A stretch of DNA of 29,404 nt, from contig NW_004443753.1 in the NCBI RefSeq assembly GCF_000330505.1, forward strand, positions 172,968 to 202,371, read 5' to 3'. Positions 1 to 8,140 of the stretch are shown here, one piece after another. This DNA comes from Entamoeba invadens IP1 (taxonomy: Eukaryota > Evosea > Mastigamoebida > Endamoebidae). Within the stretch, counting starts at the first letter, position 1. Every line of letters begins with the position of its first letter. The notes beneath the pieces were generated by a model. It did not search any database and had not been told where the DNA came from. It saw only the letters and a program-made list of their open reading frames with translations. A program made the position numbers and the translations under genes.

Positions 1-402
1 GAGAACAAATATGGGAATGTCCCACTCATATCACAATGTTTCATCTATGGGGAAAGTAGTGATGTCTTTATCATTGGTATTTTCGTGTTAGAAGAAGACA
101 AATTGAAAGAAGTTTTAAGAGGAATTGGTGTTGAGTATACAGATGATAAAGACAAAATGAAGACAATCCTCAACTCAATGGATGTCCGTAAGAAGGTTTT
201 AAGTGTTATTCAAAATGGAATTCGAATGATGAACGTCCCAGGCTATGAAGTCGTGAAAAACTGTTACTTCGAAACAGAGCCTTTCTCTGCTGAAAATGAT
301 TTACTCACTCCATCTTTCAAACTAAAAAGAACACAAGCTAAAAAGAAATACATAGAAATTACTAAGATATTAAGAGCGGAAGTTAACAAAGGAATAATTT
401 AA
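1..402 (+). CDS. Long-chain fatty acid-CoA ligase, C-terminal part (partial)
   Basis: The frame is open from the first base of the window and stops at TAA 400-402, giving the last 133 residues of a protein that begins upstream. The text matches the C-terminal lobe of eukaryotic long-chain acyl-CoA synthetases: an early stretch ENKYGNVPLISQCFIYGES, then a short beta strand with FIIGI, and near the end LLTPSFKLKR followed by a Lys-rich helix. In this family that last motif is the 'TPTFKLKR' segment just after the catalytic lysine loop. The enzyme activates long-chain fatty acids to acyl-CoA using ATP, usually at the ER or other membranes. The AMP-binding core lies outside the window, so activity cannot be judged. 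The gene is followed directly by AT-rich repeat DNA. Confidence 0.85.
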   Translation, partial: ENKYGNVPLISQCFIYGESSDVFIIGIFVLEEDKLKEVLRGIGVEYTDDKDKMKTILNSMDVRKKVLSVIQNGIRMMNVPGYEVVKNCYFETEPFSAENDLLTPSFKLKRTQAKKKYIEITKILRAEVNKGII

Positions 403-530
403 TGTTGTATGAGTGAATAGTTTTCAAATATTATTAAAGTAATTAAAGTAATTAAAAAACTATACAAACAAATGTACTATACAATAATAACATCTTTATA
501 TTATAATTATAATTTTGAACACCTTTAATT

Positions 531-650
531 ATAATATAATATAATATAATATAATATAATATAATATAATATAATATAATATAATATAATATAATATAAT
601 ATAATATAATATAATATAATATAATATAATATAATATAATATAATATAAT
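531..650. repeat. ATAAT pentanucleotide tandem array, about 24 copies
   Basis: An uninterrupted run of the 5-base unit ATAAT covers about 120 bases, with no visible variant unit. It ends in ATATAG at the left end of the inverted-repeat element. A shorter run of the same unit (about 1459-1482) lies on the far side of that element, so the two look like one array split by an insertion. Slippage makes such an array likely to vary in length between strains. Confidence 0.95.
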
Positions 651-655
651 ATATA

Positions 656-1458
656 GTCGGGGGATAAATGGCATTAAAAAGGGACAAAGGTAGTTAATTT
701 TGATAAATATAATTTTGAAACTATAATTTTTAAAAAATCTATTTAAAGGTCAAAATAAACATAAAATTAAAATATTAATTTAAATTATAGTTTTTTAATT
801 TTAAATGATTATAAATTGAATAATTATAAATTTCTATTTCAAAAATAAACAAAAACACCTCAATTTGTTCACTTAGAGAAATGTGGAAGTCTAAAACGCA
901 GCACTTTTTGTGGTTTGTCTGAAACTTGTTTTGTTAAAGGATTTTCCTTTGTTTTTTCCTTTGTTTCGTTTCTTTTCTGCTCTTCTTCAACTCCAATTGT
1001 TTTGGTGTTAAAATGGTCTTTCTCTTTTCCTTTCTCAATGGGAATGGTTCAACAACGAAAGATTAAAAGATTTCAACAAATGATGGATTTTCAGTGATTC
1101 TCTGACACTTTAAAAGATTGACATTGTAGTTAATTCATTAAACTCTGGCATTTTAACCATATACATCATGAATATATATTGAAATACAGTTTTTAAACTG
1201 GTTTCTTGTATTTAAATTGCTTTTTTTGTGTTGATTGCCTGTGGTTGTTTCATCGAGGGTTCCTTACTCTTCTTCTTCCATTGTTTTCAAAGATTGAATA
1301 ATATCAAAAATAGAAAGTTATGGTTTTCTTTTATTATCTTCAAAGTAGTTAATTGAAAAAACCCTTCTAATACTTTTATGGTTAAAGAAATTATATTTTA
1401 TAGTTTTTTACTCAAATTAACTACTTCTGTCCCAAATTAACCCCCTTTATCACCCGAC
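656..1458. mobile_element. Non-autonomous DNA transposon (MITE-like) with about 50-bp imperfect terminal inverted repeats
   Basis: The left end (from 656) begins GTCGGGGGATAAA and the right end (to 1458) reads TTTATCACCCGAC, its near-exact reverse complement. The match continues inward for about 50 bases through GGGACA and GTAGTTAATT with several mismatches. TA lies immediately outside both ends (654-655 and 1459-1460), which fits a TA target duplication as in Tc1/mariner elements. Because the flanks are themselves ATAAT repeats, the TA duplication cannot be proven. The interior of about 800 bases holds no long open frame and no recognisable transposase. A short Lys/Arg-rich frame on the minus strand around 960-1060 could be a relic, but that is weak. 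Published surveys report mariner-like DNA transposons in E. invadens and E. moshkovskii. The family assignment here is inference. Confidence 0.65.
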
Positions 1459-1640
1459 TATAATATAATATAATATAATATAGTATTTTTATTATTTGTC
1501 AAACGAACAATATTTATAATAATTATTATAATAATATTCCTAGTAATAGTATTATAATAATTATAATATAGTATTATATATATATAATTACTATATAGTA
1601 ATTCATATAGTAATATTAATAATAATATTTATAAGAATTA
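1459..1640. other. AT-rich low-complexity spacer with residual ATAAT units
   Basis: This begins with about four ATAAT units, then runs as almost pure A and T (TATTATAATAATT-type tracts and short palindromes such as ACTATATAGT) up to the 3' end of the CCCH gene. No gene-like signal is visible on either strand. Confidence 0.7.
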
Positions 1641-1701
1641 TTATAATATAGCCAATTGACTGCAATAACCGTCTCTAACATAATAAAAAATAAATAGAGT
1701 T

Positions 1702-2475
1702 TTAGACATGAGAAAGGTTTTCGAAAATTGGGAGTCGTTCACTGTCGTCTTCCGGTGAGAGTTCTGAGAAGTTCGACGAGGGTGACTCTGCCTGTTCGCT
1801 GTTAGTTTCGTCAGGGAGGACATGAATGAAGCGACAACGGCTGCCGTATTTACAGGATCCCGTTTGTTGGAAGGTTTGGCAGATTTCCGTTTTATATCTT
1901 GGGTGGCGTTGGACGGGACGGAGTTCTTTTTCGCCGTGTGCGAATTGACATTTTGCGCCATACCTACAAGTTCCAGTTTCGACGTAGCTTCTGCACAGTT
2001 CGGTCTTATAGAGTGAAGTATTAATATTAGTGTTCGAAGATGGGCCATCGGGGCATGAAGTAATAGTTGAGAGGGTCGATCGACGTGGTGAATGTGATAA
2101 ACTTGGCGTCGATGGTGCACTCGATACTACTGCGGAATGTGAGAGTTGATCTTTTCTTGTTGGTCTCGAGCCCATGATAGGAGATGCGTTCCCACTTCTC
2201 GATGGGCGATATGGCTCCGCCAATGTCGAGAATACAAACCCAGACGCAGTGAATGACCCACTTGGCACGGATTCGGTTTCTTTAGTCGGTATTGTCCTCG
2301 ACAAAGAAGAGGTGTGTTTCCTCTCAGTCTTCCTCATTACATATTCAGTTTTTTGCACCTCTTTTTTCAAACTGCTTTGTTTAGTTTCGTTTGACTCTTT
2401 TACTATTAAAGTATAGTTCTGTTTCATCAGTCTATTTTTTAAGCTGTTACGGTGGAAGCTTCTTTCTTTTTTCAT
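1702..2475 (-). CDS. Tandem CCCH zinc-finger protein, TIS11/tristetraprolin type
   Basis: A 257-residue protein starting at ATG 2475-2473. Residues 1-150 are Ser/Thr/Pro-rich and look disordered, with a basic N-terminus. Two CCCH fingers follow with exact CX8CX5CX3H spacing: Cys161, Cys170, Cys176, His180 and Cys199, Cys208, Cys214, His218. Each is preceded by the family lead-in (YKTELC and YKTEIC), and the two fingers are 18 residues apart, as in tristetraprolin/TIS11 proteins. That family binds AU-rich elements in mRNA 3' ends and recruits decay machinery, so a role in mRNA turnover is likely by homology. The tail (219-257) is acidic and Ser-rich. No intron is needed. A TATA-like stretch (CTATAAATCTATATATAAC on the minus strand) lies just upstream of the start codon. 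Confidence 0.9.
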   Translation of the reverse strand: MKKERSFHRNSLKNRLMKQNYTLIVKESNETKQSSLKKEVQKTEYVMRKTERKHTSSLSRTIPTKETESVPSGSFTASGFVFSTLAEPYRPSRSGNASPIMGSRPTRKDQLSHSAVVSSAPSTPSLSHSPRRSTLSTITSCPDGPSSNTNINTSLYKTELCRSYVETGTCRYGAKCQFAHGEKELRPVQRHPRYKTEICQTFQQTGSCKYGSRCRFIHVLPDETNSEQAESPSSNFSELSPEDDSERLPIFENLSHV

Positions 2476-2902
2476 ATATAGTTATATATAGATTTATAGA
2501 TACTAGACGGTTGAAAGTGCTATTGAACGGGAAATTGGTTCTAATTTTAAATGTTCGATTTTTTTTGTGTTTTGTTCTATAATTGGTTTACTATATATTT
2601 ATAGTTTATTATAATACTTGATAAATATCACTATAACAAATATTGTAATAAAAATATAATACACAATAATATAAATGAGTGGTATTTTTTTAGTTCATAT
2701 TTTGCTTCACCAATCACACAGACAAATAAGAAAAGTTTTTATTGTAACAAAATAGTTCTTTTATCTTATAATTTATTAATGTTTATTAATATTTCTTAAC
2801 ATGAACTTGCGCTTGATTTTTGTCTTTATTTGTATAACATCCATTTCTCTTTCATCAAAAGTGTCAGATCGAGATTGAAAAGAATGGAAAGAGAAGTATT
2901 GA
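2476..2902. other. Spacer between two minus-strand genes; nothing coding seen
   Basis: This 427-base stretch holds the promoter side of the CCCH gene and the 3' side of the IST1-filamin-actin gene. It is AT-rich (for example 2590-2680 is nearly all A and T). I see no RNA gene or conserved frame. The only open frames overlap the neighbouring gene or are short and low-complexity. Confidence 0.6.
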
Positions 2903-5200
2903 TTAGTCATCCAAACACAAGGCGCCCTCATTTTTCCAGACTTGTGCGGTGATGAGAGTCCCTGCATTTTGTTTATCGAGCATACCGGCTCCCATCCACA
3001 TCGCATACTTTGCGTTCTTATCTGCGGTCACGTTAATTTTGAAATTGAGAGCTTTCATGATGTCACCCTCAATTCGTTCTTTAATGCCTTTGATCATTGC
3101 ACCACCACCCACCAACACGACTTCATTGGTCGTACCATTGATGGAGCGCAAAACCTTTTCAACCATTTGACTTAATCCATTGCACGACATTGAACACAAT
3201 TGTGGATTGAACAATGGCTCAAAGCATTGTGTTCGTGAGTTGCCAACATTAATTAAAGTGCCATCAGGCATGTCATATTTCAGACTTGGAGCTGGTGCAC
3301 CGTCGTTCGCAATATACCCAACACACTCTTTGATTTGTCGCGATATCACTTTCTCGCTCGATGTGCTCCCAAGGTTGACTCCTTCTTTTGTTAACAATGT
3401 GGCAAAGACTTCTGTACACTTCACTCCAGCAATCGGCATCTTCTCCGAAATCTCTTTGTAGACAACACCGTTCACTACTGGGATCGCCCAACTCATCATC
3501 CCTCCAATGTCAACAACAATACACGACGGCTTCTTATAATACGCAGACACCGCAAGCGCCTCATCGACAAACCTCACGCTCTCGGCTTCTTCTTTAAATA
3601 ACATCTCGCACATATTGATCTTCATTTGCAGTGGCGCAAGTGGGTTCATAACTACTACAACGGGATGACCCTTCGCTCTCTCCATCGTGTATTGAAGTAC
3701 ACGACCAAGCTTCTCAAAGTCAACCGGATCCTTCTGCATGGGGTACGTCAAAGTAAGAATTCCACGTTTTCCAATCGCGTCATCTCCAACATAGATGGGT
3801 GGCGTGCCAAGCATATTTGCTTTATGGAGGTTCTCCCCAACGACATTCGCCGTCAACAACGTCGGGTTCCCCGCACTTTCAAATCCCGCTTTGATAATAC
3901 AACTTCCAACATCGATAATGAAATGTTCGCCGGGTTTTCCCACTCGAACTCCGACACTCTTGACTTCTTGTGGTTGATGTACGACTTCTGGAGTTGAAAC
4001 AAATTGTGGCTTGAAAGTCTCTTTATTTTTGATTTCAAGTTGGAACACGTTTTTGACTTGTGTTTGGTTGTGGTAGATGGCAATCGCGTAATTTCCAACG
4101 ACAGGAGGAATGTAACAAAAATCGTACTGTCCATTCATTAAGTCAGTCTTGTCCGCAACTATTCTGACATCACCGGGCCCCGCTACATACGCAACAAATG
4201 GTTCCCCACCTTTCCCAACTGTTCTCCCATTCTGGTCTTTAGCAAAGACCGTGAAGAATTGTTTTTCGTTGACATACCCTCCATTCAATCCATTGCCTTC
4301 GACAAGGCACTGATTTAAATCCACCATGGAGCCTTCTTTAATGTGAAGCTTTCCGACTTGGTTCATTTGTTTGTCGTTGATGTACACCGCGATTAAGTAG
4401 TCGCCTTCATAAGGTGGGTCGAATGACAAATCATATGTTCCATCGTGTAAATCCTTCACATCACCAACTATCTTCGCGTTGTTTGGGCCAGCAATGAAGA
4501 CTTGGACTTTGTCACCTCCTTTACGGATATTCCCCGTCGAGTTTCTTGTCAACACACCAAACACATATTTGACGTATTGGGTGCCTTCTGGTAATTTCGA
4601 CAATTCACAACGAGACGCGTCGGCAGGAAGAGCGTCTTCTGGGTTTTGTGTTGGGACGGCAGCTGTTGTCGTTTGAAGGTTATTTTCCTTTGCGATGTTG
4701 TCGAGGTAATACTCGATGACGTCAGAGTCGATATTTCTCGAGGAAAGTCGTGACATCAACTTTGCTGAGACGACCTTTGAATTGACGCAGTCTTCGGGGA
4801 ACGTCTTTCCAAATTTGTCGATGAGCATGTTACGCATTTCCATCATCTCTGTGTGGTCTGGGAAGTACGGCGATGCGTAGAGAATAGCACCACAAGCAGC
4901 TTTAAGTTCTAATGGGCAAATTCGTTGTGAAGCAATGACCTCGGAGTTCTTTTGAAGCTCATCAATGATATCCACTAATTCCTCTAAAGCTTCACATTTG
5001 TAGTCCTCTTGAACAAGTATCGCGCACTTGTCGTAAGCCTTTTCGCGCTCATTGTTCTCCAAGAAGGTCAAAATCTGCTTTTTCAAAGAGCGGGAGTTGG
5101 TGACATACTTCCTTTTCTGGGCATCTATTCGGCGTTGTGCACACTGGCACCTAACCATAAATTCATTTCCACTGAACTTTGGCTTCCCAAAGAAACTCAT
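2903..5200 (-). CDS. IST1 domain - two filamin repeats - divergent actin domain fusion protein
   Basis: A single uninterrupted frame encodes 765 residues. I place the start at ATG 5200-5198 (MSFFGKPKF), because the in-frame codons further upstream contain only a GTG. Residues ~10-176 resemble IST1, the ESCRT-III-associated regulator of Vps4: basic helix 1, then QEDYKCEALEELVDIIDEL, the AAP-like YASPYFPDHTEM, and a final YYLDNIAKENN helix. Residues ~196-291 and ~292-392 are two filamin/ABP280 Ig-like repeats, each with a D-L-x-D/N-G-x-Y ... P-P-x-x-G-x-Y signature. Residues ~425-765 are actin-like: DVGSCIIKAGFES (phosphate loop 1), YVGDDAIGKRGILTL, VDIGG (phosphate loop 2) and LVGGGAMIKG (adenosine loop). 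Actin Asp11, Lys18 and Asp154 equivalents are kept, but the Gln137, Asp157 and His161 positions are changed. Family knowledge suggests a link between membrane scission or sorting and the cortical cytoskeleton; no function is shown here. Confidence 0.85.
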   Translation of the reverse strand: MSFFGKPKFSGNEFMVRCQCAQRRIDAQKRKYVTNSRSLKKQILTFLENNEREKAYDKCAILVQEDYKCEALEELVDIIDELQKNSEVIASQRICPLELKAACGAILYASPYFPDHTEMMEMRNMLIDKFGKTFPEDCVNSKVVSAKLMSRLSSRNIDSDVIEYYLDNIAKENNLQTTTAAVPTQNPEDALPADASRCELSKLPEGTQYVKYVFGVLTRNSTGNIRKGGDKVQVFIAGPNNAKIVGDVKDLHDGTYDLSFDPPYEGDYLIAVYINDKQMNQVGKLHIKEGSMVDLNQCLVEGNGLNGGYVNEKQFFTVFAKDQNGRTVGKGGEPFVAYVAGPGDVRIVADKTDLMNGQYDFCYIPPVVGNYAIAIYHNQTQVKNVFQLEIKNKETFKPQFVSTPEVVHQPQEVKSVGVRVGKPGEHFIIDVGSCIIKAGFESAGNPTLLTANVVGENLHKANMLGTPPIYVGDDAIGKRGILTLTYPMQKDPVDFEKLGRVLQYTMERAKGHPVVVVMNPLAPLQMKINMCEMLFKEEAESVRFVDEALAVSAYYKKPSCIVVDIGGMMSWAIPVVNGVVYKEISEKMPIAGVKCTEVFATLLTKEGVNLGSTSSEKVISRQIKECVGYIANDGAPAPSLKYDMPDGTLINVGNSRTQCFEPLFNPQLCSMSCNGLSQMVEKVLRSINGTTNEVVLVGGGAMIKGIKERIEGDIMKALNFKINVTADKNAKYAMWMGAGMLDKQNAGTLITAQVWKNEGALCLDD

Positions 5201-6178
5201 CTGGATTTTGTCGTTTGAGTATTTAAAGATCACGACTTCTTTATTGGAATTATCTTCACCATTTTATCCATTTTGACTCGATTATTCATTAACGATTTGA
5301 CCAAAAGTTTCATTTTTATTTCATCATCAAATTCCTCTTTCTCTTCAAGGAATTGTTTATTAGGTTTAAAACTAATTGTTATAGTTTCAATAAATGATCT
5401 GTTATAAACATCAAAATAAATATGTCAAGTTTGTTTTGTTATATATAACAGTAAATAACAATATAATAATTTTAGTTAGATAATAATAGTATTTTGATAT
5501 GGTTAATTGTATATGAAAAATGTTATTAACAATAGTATAATAATAACAAAATGTTGACTTTTGTAAAAAATGTTTTTTATTTCTATACAAAAAAGACAAC
5601 CTATAAATAATATAGTAAATATTGTAATTTAACACAAATTAACTTGTCAGGAATTTTCTAGCAAATCCAAACTTTTAATAAACTAAACAAAATCTATAAG
5701 TTAATAAAAAGAAAAAGGTAGAAAATAATCAAAGGCCTTTTTCAGAACAAAACCGAGTTAACGACGTCACAAAAAGTAAATAATGCCGTATATTCCGCAT
5801 TTTAACTAAATGAATTATAAAACAAACAATAAACTATTAATAAATAATTATTATTAATATTAATATTCTAAATGACAACATAAACTATAAAAAAGCACCA
5901 ATTTATTCAAATTGTCGAATTTGTTGAGAAAAAAATGCAAAAAACGCGAAGATTTTAATGCCAAAAAGAGAGAGCTGAATTCACATGGAATTCAAGGGAA
6001 GAAAACAGAAATGGAGTATTTCCACAAAAGGTGCAGTGAGTTGGTGACGCAATACGAAACTCCAGATTTCTGGACGAGTGCAAAGAGCTGACATTCCCCT
6101 GTTTTCACTTTTGCTCCACAAAAATTAGGTTTTGGTGGTGTGTTATATAAAAAGGAACTTCTTCTCATTTGGCACGGA
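5201..6178. other. Divergent intergenic region between the IST1-actin and malate dehydrogenase genes
   Basis: This 978-base region must hold both promoters. Next to the IST1-actin start is CTTTAAATAC (minus strand, 5218-5227), a TATA-like box that reads as the Entamoeba consensus only on the opposite strand. The middle (5390-5900) is A/T-rich and low-complexity. From about 5940 to 6140 base composition is more balanced, and short frames exist, for example a 26-codon one starting ATG at 6011. I could not connect these to the downstream gene. No RNA gene is seen. Confidence 0.55.
6144..6160 (+). promoter_or_regulatory. Core promoter of malate dehydrogenase: TATATAAAAA and GAACTT
   Basis: TATATAAAAA (6144-6153) is followed at once by GAACTT (6155-6160), 19-35 bases before the ATG at 6179. 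Entamoeba core promoters combine a TATA-like box with a GAAC element close to a start codon preceded by a very short 5' leader. This arrangement also argues that translation starts at 6179 and not further upstream. Confidence 0.5.
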
Positions 6179-7246
6179 ATGTCGACTGAGAGTACCAAAT
6201 ATTGGAGTAGAATCAACACTGACCCTTTGAAAGTCAATTCGTGTGAACCGATTCATGTCTTAGTTACTGGTGCAGCTGGTCAAATAGGGTACAACTTAAC
6301 GTTCTTAATAGCACATGGGTTAATGTTTGGTCCGAGTCAGACAGTAGTTCTTCATTTGTATGATATAGTAGTCGAAGCGATGGAAGGCGTCAGAATGGAA
6401 ATCACTGATTGCTGTTTCCCATTAGTTAAAGGAGTTGTTGCATCAAATAAGACTGAAGTAGCCTTTAAAGATGTTGAGACTGCTATCTTAGTTGCTGGGA
6501 TGCCAAGAAAGGTTGGGATGGAACGAAAGGAATTGATTGGTATTAATACACGTATTATGAAGGAACAAGCACTTGCTCTGAAGAACTACGCGAGCCCAGA
6601 TGTCAGAGTCTTGGTCGTTGCAAATCCGGCGAATACTAACGCGCTTGTCGTCGCAAACAACGCTGGCATCGATGTCAAGCAAATCACGTGTTTGACTCGA
6701 CTCGACCAGAATAGAGCAATCGCACAAATAGCATTGAAACTCAATGTCAATGTCGAAGACGTTAAAGACGCATTTGTGTGGGGAAATCACTCGGAAAAGC
6801 AGTGTCCTGATATCTACCACGCTACACTCTCTACCCCTCTTGGCTATAAAAAAGTCACTGAAATAGTCGAAGCGTCTTGGTTGGAAGCATTCAACAAAAT
6901 CGTCCAGGAAAGAGGAGCAAAAGTAATTGAAATGAGAAAGGCATCGTCAGCTGCGTCTGCAGCTAAAGCAATTGTCGACCACTTCAGAGACTGGACTTTG
7001 GGGACTGACAAAGAGAAAATCGTGTGTATGGGAATTTATAGCGAAGGACAGTACGGGATCCCAAAAGGAATCTTCTTCTCAATGCCAGTCATCTGTTATG
7101 GCGGTGAATATCACGTTGTAGACGACTTGGTCCTTGACCCAAGTACTAAAGAAATGCTTAAAAACTCCGAAGAGGAGTTGATCGAAGAAAAGAAACTTGA
7201 ATTGGCTTTTGAAGAGATTAAACAAATGTCACACGTGCATGAGTGA
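6179..7246 (+). CDS. Malate dehydrogenase, cytosolic NAD type
   Basis: A 355-residue protein from ATG 6179. It interconverts oxaloacetate and malate with NAD(H). The Rossmann motif TGAAGQIG is at residues 30-37. An Asp in HLYDI (residue 62) is the acidic residue expected to bind the adenosine ribose of NAD. AGMPRKVGMERKEL (107-119) carries the substrate-binding arginines. LTRLDQNRA (172-180) carries the catalytic Asp and another substrate Arg, and WGNHSEKQCPD (201-211) holds the catalytic His204. The pattern is that of eukaryotic cytosolic MDH, normally about 334 residues. The extra length is an unusual N-terminal ~20 residues with no obvious targeting signal. In Entamoeba this enzyme feeds malate to malic enzyme, whose gene lies at 13728-15185. 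Promoter motifs lie just upstream. Confidence 0.93.
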   Translation: MSTESTKYWSRINTDPLKVNSCEPIHVLVTGAAGQIGYNLTFLIAHGLMFGPSQTVVLHLYDIVVEAMEGVRMEITDCCFPLVKGVVASNKTEVAFKDVETAILVAGMPRKVGMERKELIGINTRIMKEQALALKNYASPDVRVLVVANPANTNALVVANNAGIDVKQITCLTRLDQNRAIAQIALKLNVNVEDVKDAFVWGNHSEKQCPDIYHATLSTPLGYKKVTEIVEASWLEAFNKIVQERGAKVIEMRKASSAASAAKAIVDHFRDWTLGTDKEKIVCMGIYSEGQYGIPKGIFFSMPVICYGGEYHVVDDLVLDPSTKEMLKNSEEELIEEKKLELAFEEIKQMSHVHE

Positions 7247-8140
7247 TCTAAATGATGTAATACTTTAGTGGTCTTTTATTATAGTTTTTGATGGTATTAT
7301 AACAATTAGTAATATTATAATAATTACTATTTATACTATAAATATAGTTTTTTTAATATAATAGTAATAAATTAAAAAAATGGAAAAAAATCTTTTTTCT
7401 TTTTTCTATAGGTTTTACTTTAATTGAAATAATTAAATTTTTACTATAAAAACAAACACTATTTCTCTTTTTATTTACGATATTAATAAACCCTAATACC
7501 AACAAACGTTTTCATTTTTATTACCCTTTTTTTATTTGAGAATGTTTTTTAAAAGAGGAATAACAATCCCGGATTTTATCGATTAAAACGTGCGATAAAA
7601 ATTCAATTTAGAGTATTTTTAGTTATTCTTCCCGCTTTTTGGCCTCTGTTGTCGAAAATTGGAAGAAAAGATGAAACTGTAAAAAAGAGGAAGTAACAGT
7701 TAACCCATTTTGCGAATAAAAATTTGAGGATATAACTATTTGTTTTTTAAAGAGTTAATTTATTCAATAACGGGAATGATGCCTAAATAAAAAATGTAAA
7801 AAAAATTACGGTAATAAAGGCATATCATTTTTTATGGTAAAACAGTAGTTTAACCCTAAACTGAAATAGTATGAGTAATTTGATTAAAGACTGGCATTAC
7901 TTACATTAATGTATATTTGCGTATGATATTCTCTTAAATGCCATACTAATCAATAAATATGTACTATTATAATAATATTAATAGTATTTTATGATATAAA
8001 ACAGTTGCGTTGGCATATTAAAGAGTAGAGTACTCTATAGACTGTAATTTAATTAAAAAACCAACGAATAATAACGTGGTCAGACGTGTGTTTTAAAGAT
8101 CTATTAATGAAAAGAGGTTTACAGAACTTCAAAAAAGAAG
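7247..8140. other. Intergenic region between malate dehydrogenase and calcium pump
   Basis: This 894-base stretch is AT-rich, with poly-A and poly-T tracts around 7370-7400. It holds the 3' end of malate dehydrogenase and the calcium-pump promoter. A 12-base perfect palindrome TAGAGTACTCTA lies at 8026-8037. No coding or RNA gene is visible. Confidence 0.6.
8088..8130 (+). promoter_or_regulatory. Core promoter of the calcium pump: GTGTTTTAAAG and GAACTTC
   Basis: GTGTTTTAAAG (8088-8098) is close to the Entamoeba TATA-like consensus GTATTTAAAG. A GAACTT element lies at 8124-8129. The ATG is at 8141, so spacing fits a transcript with a very short leader. Confidence 0.55.

Noticed and set aside
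915..1097. 60-codon open frame inside the TIR element
   Set aside because: Phe/Ser-rich, starts with an ordinary ATG in low-complexity DNA, and matches no protein family I know. It is probably chance.
1641..2120. 159-codon minus-strand frame overlapping the CCCH gene
   Set aside because: It overlaps the zinc-finger coding region in another frame and has no domain signal, while the CCCH frame has exact finger spacing.
5201..5233. Longer N-terminus for the IST1 fusion
   Set aside because: The added 11 codons begin with GTG and not ATG, and contain the TATA-like CTTTAAATAC. The MSFFGKPKF start fits the IST1 family.
6140..6178. Longer N-terminus for malate dehydrogenase
   Set aside because: It would start with GTG and translate the TATATAAAAA/GAACTT promoter.
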